Source of the DNA: CAVXEH01 sp963805645 | GTDB taxonomy: Bacteria; Chloroflexota; Limnocylindria; QHBO01 | Direction of reading: 5' to 3' | DNA length: 64,000 nucleotides | Assembly (NCBI GenBank): GCA_963805645.1 | Contig: CAWDVA010000005.1 | Coordinates: 248,001-312,000, forward strand | Shown: piece by piece, positions 34,520 through 42,895 of the stretch | How positions within the stretch are numbered: the stretch's first letter is position 1 | How the letters are laid out: each line of letters begins with the position of its first letter | Translations under genes and position numbers: made by a program | The notes under the pieces: model-generated | Seen by the model: the letters and a program-made list of their open reading frames with translations, nothing else | Databases searched by the model: none | What the model was told of the DNA's origin: nothing

Positions 34520-35482
34520 ATGTTCATCTCGCCGCGGAAGGGGGCGATCGCTGGAATCGTCGCCGTCCTTATCCTCGCCGCCTGTTCCAACGGCGGTGCC
34601 AGCCCGAGCGCCAGCGCCTCGGCGATGGCCAGTGCATCGGCCATGGCGTCGGAGTCGGCCATGGCGTCGGAGTCGGCAGCACCCAGCGCGGTGGCCACCG
34701 TCCCTGCCGACCAGCTGCTCTTCGCGGGAGAGCTGCTGATCTGCTCCGACCTGCCATACCCGCCGCAGGAGTTCTTCGACGCGAACGGCCAGCCCACCGG
34801 CTCGGACATCGAGATCGCGCAGGCCATTGCCCAGCGGCTCGGACTCAAGCCACAGATCGTGAACAGCGTCTTCGACACGATCATCGCGGCGGTGACCAGC
34901 GGGAAATGCGACATCATCGTCAGCGCCCAGAACCTGACCACCGACCGGCTCAAGCAGGTCAACATGATTCCCTACTTCAAGGCCGGCCAGGCGTTCGTCG
35001 TGGCCAAGGGGAATCCCGAGAACATCAAGACCCAGGACGACCTGTGCGGCAAGACCATCGGAGCGGAAACGGGCACCACGGAGGCTGACTTCGTGCAGGG
35101 CACCGGCGACTACGCCGGGGACGGCCTCAGCAAGCAGTGCACCGATGCGGGCAAGGCCGCGATCGATCTCAAGCAGTACGACAAGGACAGCGACGCTCTG
35201 CTCGCCCTCTCGAGCGGGCAGGTGGCGGCCTACTTCGCGGATTCGCCGGTCGCCGGCTACTACACCGTGGAGCACCCCGACCAGTTCGAGCTGTCGGGCG
35301 TGACGCTCGAGATCGCCAACGAGGGCATCAGCGTTCCGAAGGACAAGAACGGGCTCGCGGACGCCGTCAAGGCGGCGCTGCTCTCGATCATGTCGGACGG
35401 AACGTACGACCAGATCCTCAAGAAGTACGGCCTGGAGGACGGCGCTGTCACGCCGAGCGACGTGACGATCGTCACCCAGTAG
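34520..35482 (+). CDS. Polar amino-acid ABC transporter, substrate-binding lipoprotein
   Basis: A 320-aa lipoprotein. The signal sequence ends in a lipobox (LAACSNG, Cys about residue 22). A low-complexity Ser/Ala/Met linker follows (about residues 29-55, encoded partly by a perfect 18-bp tandem repeat at 34637-34672), then a family 3 solute-binding domain: LICSDLPYPP, GSDIEIAQAIAQRLG, NSVFDTIIAAVTSGKCDII and AYFADSPVAGYY. It captures an amino acid outside the membrane and passes it to the permease encoded 31 nt downstream. GGAGG lies 7 nt before the ATG. An alternative Met in the upstream frame is not supported. Confidence 0.92.
   Translation: MFISPRKGAIAGIVAVLILAACSNGGASPSASASAMASASAMASESAMASESAAPSAVATVPADQLLFAGELLICSDLPYPPQEFFDANGQPTGSDIEIAQAIAQRLGLKPQIVNSVFDTIIAAVTSGKCDIIVSAQNLTTDRLKQVNMIPYFKAGQAFVVAKGNPENIKTQDDLCGKTIGAETGTTEADFVQGTGDYAGDGLSKQCTDAGKAAIDLKQYDKDSDALLALSSGQVAAYFADSPVAGYYTVEHPDQFELSGVTLEIANEGISVPKDKNGLADAVKAALLSIMSDGTYDQILKKYGLEDGAVTPSDVTIVTQ
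34637..34672 (+). repeat. Two perfect 18-bp tandem repeats in the binding-protein linker
   Basis: Unit TCGGCCATGGCGTCGGAG, repeated exactly twice in frame; it codes for a Ser-Ala-Met-Ala-Ser-Glu hexapeptide of the linker. Slipped-strand copy-number change would alter linker length only. Confidence 0.9.
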
Positions 35483-35513
35483 CCCATTCGGCGGGAGAGC
35501 TCGCACCGACGAG

Positions 35514-36407
35514 ATGACCACCGCACGACGTTGGTTCCGCACCCGGCCAGTGCCGCTGGTACTGGCCGGGTGCGTCATCCTGGCGGTGAGCCTCACCGGC
35601 TGCAGCGGAGCGAGCAGCTCATACCAGTACCACTGGGACTACTTCTTCAAGTCCCTGTTCGAACCCGACAGCCTCATCCTGTCGGGCCTGTGGCTCACCC
35701 TCTCGATCTCGGTCGTGAGCCAGTTCATCGGCGTGATGCTGGGCGTCTTCGGCGCCGTTGGCCGTCTCTCCCGATTCCTCCCGTTCCGGTGGGTCGCGAA
35801 CTTCTACGTCTGGGCGTTTCGCGGCACCCCTCTGCTCGTCCAGATCACGCTCATCTACTTCGGCCTGAGCGTCAGCGGCATCTACCGCTGGCCCCGGGTC
35901 TACGACCTGTTCTCGTTCCAGATCGACAGCGCCGTCGTGGCCGGCATCGTCGCCCTGGGCCTCAACGAGGGTGCCTACATGACCGAGATCGTGCGGGCCG
36001 GCATCCTGTCGATCGACGCCGGACAGCTGGAGGCGGCCCGCTCGCTCGGAATGACGTACGGCCTTGCCATGCGGCGCATCATCCTGCCCCAGGCGGCGCG
36101 GGTGATCGTGCCGCCGCTCGGCAACGAGTTCAACAACATGCTGAAGACCACCTCGCTGCTGGTGATCATCAGCGTTCCGGAGCTCTATGTGACGTTCAGC
36201 CGCAAGAACGCGCTCCTGTTCGCACCGTTCGAGCTCTTCCTGGCCGCAGCCGTCTGGTACCTGATGATGACGTCGGTGTGGAGCATCATCCAGTCGTTCA
36301 TCGAGCGCCGTCTCGGCAGGGGGTACGGCGCCCAGGCGGAGCGGCCCAGCCTGCGGGCGCGCATGCTCGGCCTCTCACGCAGCCGCGACGGCCAGGGTCG
36401 CCCATGA
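35514..36407 (+). CDS. Amino-acid ABC transporter permease with lipobox-like first helix
   Basis: A 297-aa polytopic protein of the HisM/GlnP family. The transmembrane domain contains the EAA motif EAARSLGMTYGLAMRRIILPQAARVIVPPLGNE, which contacts the ATPase, plus LWLTLSISVVSQFIGVMLG and FRGTPLLVQITLIYFG. The first hydrophobic segment ends in LTGCSG, a convincing lipoprotein lipobox that is rare in permeases, so the N-terminus may be lipidated. ATG is 31 nt after the binding-protein stop; the stop overlaps the ATPase gene as ATGA. Confidence 0.92.
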   Translation: MTTARRWFRTRPVPLVLAGCVILAVSLTGCSGASSSYQYHWDYFFKSLFEPDSLILSGLWLTLSISVVSQFIGVMLGVFGAVGRLSRFLPFRWVANFYVWAFRGTPLLVQITLIYFGLSVSGIYRWPRVYDLFSFQIDSAVVAGIVALGLNEGAYMTEIVRAGILSIDAGQLEAARSLGMTYGLAMRRIILPQAARVIVPPLGNEFNNMLKTTSLLVIISVPELYVTFSRKNALLFAPFELFLAAAVWYLMMTSVWSIIQSFIERRLGRGYGAQAERPSLRARMLGLSRSRDGQGRP

Positions 36408-37231
36408 ACGCCCAGGGGACCGCACATGACCTGATGAGCGCCATCGGCGGGGTGCCTCGCCCCGAGGGGGACGTTGTCGTCGATGCGCGCGACGTGCAGA
36501 AGTACTTCGGGCGGCTTCACGTGCTCAAGGGGATCTCGATGACCGTGAAGCGGCAGGAGGTCGTGGTCGTCATCGGTGCCTCCGGCTCGGGCAAGACGAC
36601 GTTCATCCGCTGCATCAACCACCTGGAGAAGATCCAGGGTGGTCGGATCTTCGTGAACGGGCACCTGATCGGGTACCGCGAGAGCGGCTCCGGGAAGCTG
36701 GTTGAAGATCGCGAGCGGAACATCGCGAAGCAGCGCATGGAGATCGGGATGGTCTTCCAGCGATTCAACCTCTTCCCGCACATGACCGCGCTGCAGAACA
36801 TCATGGAGGCGCCCGTGCGGGTGCGAGGCGTCGCCGAGGCAGAGGCCCGCGTGACGGCGGAGGCACTCCTGGAGCGGGTGGGGCTGGCGGAGAAGGCCGG
36901 CGCGTATCCCAGCCAGCTCTCGGGCGGCCAGCAGCAGCGGGTGGCAATCGCCCGCGCACTGGCCATGAAGCCGGCCCTCATGCTCTTCGACGAGCCGACG
37001 TCAGCTCTCGACCCCGAGATGATCGGCGAGGTGCTCGAGGTGATGAAGGAGCTGGCCCGCGAAGGCATGACCATGATCGTCGTGAGCCACGAGATGGGAT
37101 TCGCCCGGGAGGTGGCCGATCGCGTCGTCTTCGTGGACGAAGGCCAGATCGTCGAGGAAGGCACGCCGGACGACGTCTTCTCCCGCCCTCAGCACGAACG
37201 GACGCGGTCGTTCCTCTCGAAGATCCTCTGA
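36404..37231 (+). CDS. Polar amino-acid ABC transporter ATP-binding protein
   Basis: A 275-aa ABC ATPase: Walker A GASGSGKTTF (about residue 60), Q-loop VFQRFNLFPHM, signature LSGGQQQRVAIARAL, Walker B LMLFDEPTSALDPE and the switch His in VVSHEMGFA. This is the GlnQ/HisP type that energises amino-acid uptake. The first 25 residues precede the usual start of the family and are Gly/Pro-rich. Its ATG overlaps the permease stop by 4 nt, so the three genes form one operon. Confidence 0.95.
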   Translation: MNAQGTAHDLMSAIGGVPRPEGDVVVDARDVQKYFGRLHVLKGISMTVKRQEVVVVIGASGSGKTTFIRCINHLEKIQGGRIFVNGHLIGYRESGSGKLVEDRERNIAKQRMEIGMVFQRFNLFPHMTALQNIMEAPVRVRGVAEAEARVTAEALLERVGLAEKAGAYPSQLSGGQQQRVAIARALAMKPALMLFDEPTSALDPEMIGEVLEVMKELAREGMTMIVVSHEMGFAREVADRVVFVDEGQIVEEGTPDDVFSRPQHERTRSFLSKIL

Positions 37232-37294
37232 CGGCGCTCGGGCACGGACCCCGTACGCCCCGTGGGTGCGCACCACAGCCGAACGGGCTGAGGC

Positions 37295-37720
37295 TCAGCC
37301 GCGCCTGACGCCGTAGACCTGGGCGCGGGGCAGACGAGCCGCCTCCGCCTCGGAGCGCACCCGCCTCGTGGCCGGCTTCAGGGCCGCCGGCACGTCGGCA
37401 GGCTTGCCGCCCTCGCGCTCGATCAGCCAACGATTTCCCTCCTCGGTGAGCTCCGCTCCCCCGGCGGTGCCCGGCTCGATGAAGGGTGCGTTCAGGAGCC
37501 TGCGCCGATGGAGCCGCTCCACGGCGAGCTGCATCGTGAACGGCTCGACACCCAGCTCGGCGGCCAGGGGCGCGAGGTCCACGAACCGACTCGGTGTGCG
37601 TCGCAGGAACCGGATGATCGCCGCGTCAAGCTCGTCGCCGGCGGGCACGGCAGCGGGCGCCATCGGCGTCTCGGGCTCTTTCGCGGCGCGTCTGCGCGAT
37701 CGTGGGGATGCGGTCGTCAC
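37295..37720 (-). CDS. Winged-helix DNA-binding-like small protein
   Basis: A 141-aa basic protein. Residues 28-95 predict a winged helix (DELDAAIIRFLRRTPSRFVDLAPLAAELGV ... QLAVERLHRRRLLNAPF), and the C-terminus is Arg/Pro/Ala-rich. No family name is certain. GTG at 37720 is preferred over the longer frame to 37774, which would overlap dnaE; ATG at 37663 is another option. It lies 22 nt after dnaE on the same strand and is convergent with the ABC importer. It may be a transcription or replication accessory factor, but nothing in the sequence decides this. Confidence 0.65.
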   Translation of the reverse strand: MTTASPRSRRRAAKEPETPMAPAAVPAGDELDAAIIRFLRRTPSRFVDLAPLAAELGVEPFTMQLAVERLHRRRLLNAPFIEPGTAGGAELTEEGNRWLIEREGGKPADVPAALKPATRRVRSEAEAARLPRAQVYGVRRG

Positions 37721-37742
37721 GAGCCGGAGGATACCAGCCGGC

Positions 37743-40700
37743 TCACGGCTCGGTGGTGACGGCCCGCAGGCCAACCGCCACGGGAACCTCTGCCGCGCGT
37801 CGGACGGCGTCGCCCAGCCGCTCGTCCCACGCCACGCAATCCGGGAGCCGAATCTGGCGCCGCGCTCCCGCGACCGGGACCTCCAGGAGCACCGGCACCG
37901 ATCCGGGATGCGCGCGGAGCAGCTCGGTCACGGCCTCGATGGCGGGCAGGAGCCGCTCCACCGGTGCACCGGGCTCGAAGGTCACCTCGACGGTCGCCGC
38001 ACCACCGGCCACCGCCGGCAACGGCACGGCCTCCCTGGGTACCGGGGGCTCGTCGCTCTGCTCGGTCACGGGAGCCGCGCCGGCCGCGGCCGGCCGGTCG
38101 TCTGCCGATGGACGTGGCTTCATTGGGCTGACGACGGCGACGGCGGCCGACTCGCCAGGCGCGGAAGCGGGAACGCTCTCCGTGATGGGGACCGGTCCCC
38201 GCGAGGGCTCCGCCATCCGGACCGGTGCGGTCGGTCGATTCCCGGCGGCGGGGGTCCGCCCTCCGTTGCCGCCCGGGCGGTTGCCGCCCCAGGCGCCACG
38301 ACCGCGGCCGCGAAGCAGCCGGTCCCGCTCGGCGGAGAACGCCACAGGTCCCATCCGCACCACGTCGTCCCAGGCATGGACCGCCTCGCAGAGCAGCTTC
38401 GCCTCATCGTCACGATGGTCCACGCGGCCGCTGACCAGCACCACGGCATCCTCCACCCACGCGTTGGCCGTGTCGGCGAAGACCTTGGGGAAGACCACCA
38501 CCTCCACGGTCCCCTGCAGATCCTCGAGATTGGCCACCAGCATGGTGGACCCGGCGCGGGTGATCACCCGCCGAACGCCCTGGAGAATCCCGCCCAGCGT
38601 GACCCGTGCCTGATCGTCCTCTTCCGACAGGTCACCGGAGTAGGCGGTGACGTATTCGGGCAGGACGTCGGTGATCTCGCCCAGGGGGTGCTCGGTGAGG
38701 TACAGGCCCAGGAGCTCCTTCTCCCAGCGCAGGCGCTCGCGCTGTGGGATCTCATCCTCCTCCGGGACCGCTGGCGTCCTGTCCATGAGGCTCGTTGGCG
38801 GCACCTCCTCTGCCGGTGCGCTGAAGAGGTCGAAGAGGGTCCCCTGGCCCGCGGCCACATCACGCTGGTGGCGGGCCGCCGTCTCCAGCGCGACGTCGAG
38901 GTGGTTGAGCAGCGTCCCCGCGCTCCCGAGGGAGCGAAGCGCACCGGCCTTGATGAGCGACTCCAGGACTCGCTTGTTGACCGTTCGCAGGTCCACCCGA
39001 CGCGCCAGGTCGTCGAGCGAGCGAAAGTCGCCCGTCTCGTCGCTGAACTCGGATCGTCCTTCGCGTGCCGCCACGATCGACTCGATGGCCCCCTCGCCCA
39101 CGTTCTTCACCGCCACCAGGCCAAAGCGGATCGCCTCCGGGGTCCGCGCGGCATCAGTCTCCACGGTGAACAGCGTGTATGAGCGCTGCACGTCCGGCGG
39201 CCGGACCTCGATCCCCAGCCGCCGGCATTCTGCGACCACACCGGCCACCTTCTCGGCTCGACCGCGGAAGCCGTTGAGGACCGCGGTCATGAACTCGATC
39301 GGATAGTTGGCCTTGAGGTAGGCGGTCTGGTACGCGATGAGCCCGTAGCAGGTGGCGTGGGCCTTGTTGAAGCCGTACCGCGCGAACGGCTCGAAGGCGG
39401 CGAAGACCTGGTCGACGATGCCCGGACTGATCCCCTTGCGCTTCGCGCCCGCCTTGAACTTGGCCTCGTGCTCGTGGAGGACCTTCTCCTTCTTCTTGCG
39501 GATGGCGTAGCACAGGTTGTCCGCCTCGGGCCCCGTGTAGTCCGCCATGGCGATGGCGGCGGTCATGATGTCTTCCTGGTAGACGAAGATCCCGTAGGTG
39601 TCGCGCAGCGCCGGCTCCAGCGAGGGGTGGAGGTAGGTGACCTGCTCCTCCCCGTGCTTGCGGCGGATGTAGCTGGGGATGTTCGCCATCGGTCCCGGGC
39701 GGAAGAGGGCCACCATGGCGGCCAGGTCCCGGACCTCGGTGGGCTTGAGCTCCTTCACGTAGCGCCGCATCCCCGCTCCCTCGAGCTGGAACACGCCGGT
39801 CGTCTCGCCGGTGGAGAGCAGCTGGAAGGTCTTCGCGTCGTCCAGCGGCAGGTTGTCGACGTCGATCGTCACCCCGCGATGCGTCCGGATCAGCTCCACC
39901 GCATCGGCCAGGATGGTGAGGTTGATGAGCCCCAGGAAGTCGAACTTGAGAAGGCCCAGCGCCTCGCAGGCGTGCATCTCGAACTGGGTCATGGTCGTCC
40001 GACCGTCCGTGGCGCGCTGGAGCGGCATGATCTCGGTCAGCGGCTCGCGGCTGATGACGATCCCGGCGGCATGCGTGGAAGCGTGGCGCGACACTCCCTC
40101 CAGCTGCTTGGCGACGGTGATCAGCTTGTCGACGCGGTCGTCCCCGGCCATCAGCTCGCGCAGCTGGGGGCTGGTCTCGACGGCGCGGTCCAGGCTGATG
40201 TTCAGCTCGCTGGGGACCGCCTTGGCAACTCGATCCGCCTCCGCGTAGGTGAGGCTCATGGCCCGCCCAACGTCGCGGATGGCAGCCTTGGCGCCCAGGG
40301 TCCCGAAGGTGATGATCTGCGCCACCCGGTCGTCGCCGTACTTCTCGGTGACGTAGCGGATCACCTCGTCACGCCGCGAGTCCTGGAAGTCGATGTCGAT
40401 GTCCGGCATCGTCACCCGGTCCGGGTTCAGGAACCGTTCGAACGGCAGTCCGTACTCGAGCGGATCGACCGGGGTGATTCCCAGGGAGTAGGTCACGATG
40501 CTGCCCGGCGCGCTGCCCCGGCAGGTGGTCATGATCTCCTGCTCGCGAGCGAAGCGCGTGAAATCGGCCACGATGAGGAAGTACGCGGAGTACCCCATCC
40601 GGTCGATGATGCCCAGCTCGTATTCGAACCGATGGCGCACCGCCTCCGGGAGCGGCTCCCCGTAGCGCGCCGCGAGTCCGCGTTCGCATTCCTTGCGCAG

Positions 40701-41621
40701 CCAGGTCGTCGCCGTCTCGCCCTGCGGAACCGGGAAATGCGGCAGGCGCAGCTGGTCGAACTCCAGGTGCAGGTCGACCATCTCGGCGATGCGCAGGGTG
40801 TTGTCCATGGCCTCGGGCAGCTCGCCGTTGAACAGCGCGCGCATCTCCGCCGGGGATTTCAGGTAGAACTCGTTCGTGTCGAACCGCATGCGGCCCGGCG
40901 TGTCCAGGTTCGCGCCGGTCTGGATGCAGAGCAGCAGGTCGTGCGCGTCGTGCTGCTCCGGGACGGTGTAGTGCGTGTCGTTGGTGGCGACCAGCGGCAG
41001 GTTCATGCGTCGCGCGAGCTCCACCAGCTGCGGGTGGAGCCGGACCTGGTCCGGGACGCCGTGATCCTGGACCTCGACGTAGAAGTTGCCGTCGCCCAGG
41101 ATGGACCGATACTCGTCGGCCGCGCGCTCCGCGGCCTTCTCGTCTCCCTCTCCGAGGCGGCGAAGGATCTCGCCCGAGAGACAACCGGACAGGCCGACGA
41201 GCCCGGTGCTGTGCGCGGCCAGCAGCTCCTTGTCGATCCGGGGCCGGTAGTAGTAGCCGTCGAGATGCGCGCGGGTGATGAGCTCCATCAGGTTGCGGTA
41301 GCCGGTCTGGTCCTTCGCCAGCAGCACCATGTGGTACGGGTTGGCGTCGATCCGCGGCTCCTTGTCGGTGTGGCGGCGGGGGGCGACGTAGGTCTCCACG
41401 CCGATGATGGGCTTGATGCCCGCCGCGGTGGCCGCGCGGTAGAACTCGATGGCCCCGTACATGGCGCCGTGGTCGGTGATGGCCATGGCCGGCATCCCCA
41501 TCTCGGCGACGCGGCGCGTCATCTCCCCGGTGCGCGAGAGGCCGTCGAGCAGGCTGAACTCCGAGTGGACGTGGAGGTGGACGAAGGAGTCAGTGCGGTC
41601 AAGTTCGGGTCGCTGGGTCAC
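37743..41621 (-). CDS. dnaE: DNA polymerase III alpha subunit
   Basis: A 1292-aa replicative polymerase. Order: PHP domain (HLHVHSEFSLLDG, ITDHGAMYGAIEFY; residues 13-280), polymerase core with the catalytic triad in PDIDIDFQDSRRDEV, helix-hairpin-helix (VDLRTVNKRVLESLIKAGAL), an OB domain (ARVTLGGILQGVRR ... LEDLQGTVEVVVFP) and, after a Gly/Arg/Pro/Ala-rich linker, a small C-terminal domain (VEVTFEPGAPVERLL). The PHP metal-ligand pattern of a proofreading-competent DnaE looks present. The GTG start follows TACCAT by 6 nt, so a leaderless transcript is likely. It is convergent with no gene and divergent from the 239-aa gene at 41734. Confidence 0.97.
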   Translation of the reverse strand: MTQRPELDRTDSFVHLHVHSEFSLLDGLSRTGEMTRRVAEMGMPAMAITDHGAMYGAIEFYRAATAAGIKPIIGVETYVAPRRHTDKEPRIDANPYHMVLLAKDQTGYRNLMELITRAHLDGYYYRPRIDKELLAAHSTGLVGLSGCLSGEILRRLGEGDEKAAERAADEYRSILGDGNFYVEVQDHGVPDQVRLHPQLVELARRMNLPLVATNDTHYTVPEQHDAHDLLLCIQTGANLDTPGRMRFDTNEFYLKSPAEMRALFNGELPEAMDNTLRIAEMVDLHLEFDQLRLPHFPVPQGETATTWLRKECERGLAARYGEPLPEAVRHRFEYELGIIDRMGYSAYFLIVADFTRFAREQEIMTTCRGSAPGSIVTYSLGITPVDPLEYGLPFERFLNPDRVTMPDIDIDFQDSRRDEVIRYVTEKYGDDRVAQIITFGTLGAKAAIRDVGRAMSLTYAEADRVAKAVPSELNISLDRAVETSPQLRELMAGDDRVDKLITVAKQLEGVSRHASTHAAGIVISREPLTEIMPLQRATDGRTTMTQFEMHACEALGLLKFDFLGLINLTILADAVELIRTHRGVTIDVDNLPLDDAKTFQLLSTGETTGVFQLEGAGMRRYVKELKPTEVRDLAAMVALFRPGPMANIPSYIRRKHGEEQVTYLHPSLEPALRDTYGIFVYQEDIMTAAIAMADYTGPEADNLCYAIRKKKEKVLHEHEAKFKAGAKRKGISPGIVDQVFAAFEPFARYGFNKAHATCYGLIAYQTAYLKANYPIEFMTAVLNGFRGRAEKVAGVVAECRRLGIEVRPPDVQRSYTLFTVETDAARTPEAIRFGLVAVKNVGEGAIESIVAAREGRSEFSDETGDFRSLDDLARRVDLRTVNKRVLESLIKAGALRSLGSAGTLLNHLDVALETAARHQRDVAAGQGTLFDLFSAPAEEVPPTSLMDRTPAVPEEDEIPQRERLRWEKELLGLYLTEHPLGEITDVLPEYVTAYSGDLSEEDDQARVTLGGILQGVRRVITRAGSTMLVANLEDLQGTVEVVVFPKVFADTANAWVEDAVVLVSGRVDHRDDEAKLLCEAVHAWDDVVRMGPVAFSAERDRLLRGRGRGAWGGNRPGGNGGRTPAAGNRPTAPVRMAEPSRGPVPITESVPASAPGESAAVAVVSPMKPRPSADDRPAAAGAAPVTEQSDEPPVPREAVPLPAVAGGAATVEVTFEPGAPVERLLPAIEAVTELLRAHPGSVPVLLEVPVAGARRQIRLPDCVAWDERLGDAVRRAAEVPVAVGLRAVTTEP

Positions 41622-41627
41622 CGGTCG

Positions 41628-41633
41628 ATGGTA
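41628..41633 (-). promoter_or_regulatory. -10 box of dnaE (leaderless start)
   Basis: TACCAT on the minus strand, 6 nt before the dnaE GTG. Confidence 0.55.
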
Positions 41634-41721
41634 CCGAGATCAGCCGAGGACGGATGGTCGAACTTGCCCTCTCCGCTGCGCGGGGGCAGATCGCCCATCC
41701 AGAGGAGGTCCAGCGGCGCGC

Positions 41722-41727
41722 TACCAT
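41722..41727 (+). promoter_or_regulatory. -10 box of the 239-aa gene (leaderless start)
   Basis: TACCAT, 6 nt before the GTG at 41734. The same hexamer serves the divergent dnaE 95 bp away. Confidence 0.55.
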
Positions 41728-41733
41728 CCGCGC

Positions 41734-42453
41734 GTGCCGGAAGTCGCCAGGGGGATCGGGATCCTGAGGGAGAAGCCGCTCCACGCCTCACTGAAGCGCT
41801 GGTGCACCCAGTCGGGCGACCAGGTCGAGGCGGCGGTTGACGGCTACGTCGTCGACGTGGTCCGCGGCGACCTCCTCATCGAGATCCAGACCCGCGGCTT
41901 CTCCGGGATCCGGCCCAAGCTGACCGCCCTTCTCGCCAGCGGGCATCGTATTCGCCTGGTTCATCCCATCGCCGTGGATCGATGGATCGTGAAGGCCGAT
42001 GCCGCGGGGAACATCCTCTCGCGGCGGCGGTCGCCGAGGCACGGCATTCCGGCGGACCTCGTCACCGAGCTCGTGAGCTTCCCGGACCTGCTGGCGCACC
42101 CGTGCTTCGAGGTCGAGGTGCTGATGACCGTCGAGGAGGAGTGGCGCCGCCACGACCCGGAGCGATCCTGGCGTCGCCACGGATGGACGACCGTTGAACG
42201 CCGCCTGCTCGATGTGCTGGACTCGCACACCATCGCCGGGCCCGCGGATCTTGCTGCGCTCCTGCCCGCCGTCCTGCCCGAGTGCTTCACTTCCGCAGAT
42301 CTCGCCCTGCGGCTCACGCGGCCACGACGGACGGCCCAGCAGCTGGCCTACTGCCTGCGCAAGCTCGGCGCCGTCGAGGCAGTGGGCGCCCGCGGGCGCG
42401 CGGTCGAGTATCGGCTTGTTGCACCGGGCGAGTGCGGGTGCCCCGTTCGGTGA
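41734..42453 (+). CDS. Uncharacterised protein, nuclease-like N-terminus and winged-helix C-terminus
   Basis: A 239-aa protein. The N-terminal half contains REKPLHASLKRW, DGYVVDVVRGDLLIEIQTRGF and KLTALLASGHRIRLVHPIA, a strand pattern D-x11-ExQ-x12-K that resembles a restriction-endonuclease-like (PD-ExK) core. The C-terminal half has WTTVERRLLDVLDSHTIAGPADLAALLP and a helix-turn-helix-like LRLTRPRRTAQQLAYCLRKLGAVE. I do not recognise a named family. GTG 41734 follows a TACCAT box by 6 nt. It is divergent from dnaE and 106 bp upstream of the ArsR gene. A role in DNA metabolism is plausible but is an inference only. Confidence 0.6.
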   Translation: MPEVARGIGILREKPLHASLKRWCTQSGDQVEAAVDGYVVDVVRGDLLIEIQTRGFSGIRPKLTALLASGHRIRLVHPIAVDRWIVKADAAGNILSRRRSPRHGIPADLVTELVSFPDLLAHPCFEVEVLMTVEEEWRRHDPERSWRRHGWTTVERRLLDVLDSHTIAGPADLAALLPAVLPECFTSADLALRLTRPRRTAQQLAYCLRKLGAVEAVGARGRAVEYRLVAPGECGCPVR

Positions 42454-42523
42454 GCGACCAGTTGCGGACCCGCGCGGGTCGATTCCCCATCCCTGACGCA
42501 CCGAGCAGCGGCACGACCAACGC

Positions 42524-42557
42524 TTGACAGGCATGATGTACAACCGTATGGTTGTAC
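42524..42557 (+). promoter_or_regulatory. Promoter and operator of the ArsR/SRPBCC operon
   Basis: -35 TTGACA (42524-42529), exact 17-bp spacer, -10 TATGGT (42547-42552). An inverted repeat GTACAACC-GTAT-GGTTGTAC (42538-42557) spans the spacer and the -10 box. Repressor bound here would block RNA polymerase, so the operon is very likely autoregulated by the ArsR protein encoded next. The predicted transcription start falls at the ATG at 42560, giving a leaderless message. Confidence 0.88.
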
Positions 42558-42559
42558 CA

Positions 42560-42895
42560 ATGGTGATACCGCTCGACCACGACCGCGTCTTTGGAGCCCT
42601 TGCGGATGCCACCCGGCGTGACATCGTTCGCCGGGCGATCGACGGCAACGAAGGTGTTGCCGAGCTGGCCGCCCACTACCCCATGAGCTTCGCCGCGGTG
42701 CAGAAGCACGTCGCGATCCTGGAGCGGGCCGGGCTGATCACCAAGCACCGCATCGGCCGCCGCAAGGTGGTCCGCACCCACCTCGAGGGGCTCCGCACCG
42801 CGCGGCGCCTGCTCGACCAGTACGAGGAGCTGTGGCGCGAGCGGATCGACCGCATGGCCGCGCTCATTGCTGACACCCAGGAGACCGAGCCATGA
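42560..42895 (+). CDS. ArsR-family winged-helix transcriptional regulator
   Basis: A 111-aa repressor: IPLDHDRVFGALADATRRDIVRRA (helix 1), AHYPMSFAAVQKHVAILERAGLITKHRIGRR (helix-turn-helix and wing), ERIDRMAAL at the end. It lacks metal-binding Cys, so it is of the metal-independent subfamily usually paired with SRPBCC proteins. It should bind the palindrome at 42538-42557. The ATG at 42560 is chosen because it starts exactly at the predicted +1; ATG 42548 and 42533 lie inside the promoter. The stop overlaps the next gene as ATGA. Confidence 0.9.
   Translation: MVIPLDHDRVFGALADATRRDIVRRAIDGNEGVAELAAHYPMSFAAVQKHVAILERAGLITKHRIGRRKVVRTHLEGLRTARRLLDQYEELWRERIDRMAALIADTQETEP

Noticed and set aside
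37232..37294. Palindrome GGTGCGCACC between the ABC ATPase and winged-helix genes as a terminator
   Set aside because: It has no loop and no T tract; it could be chance in GC-rich DNA.
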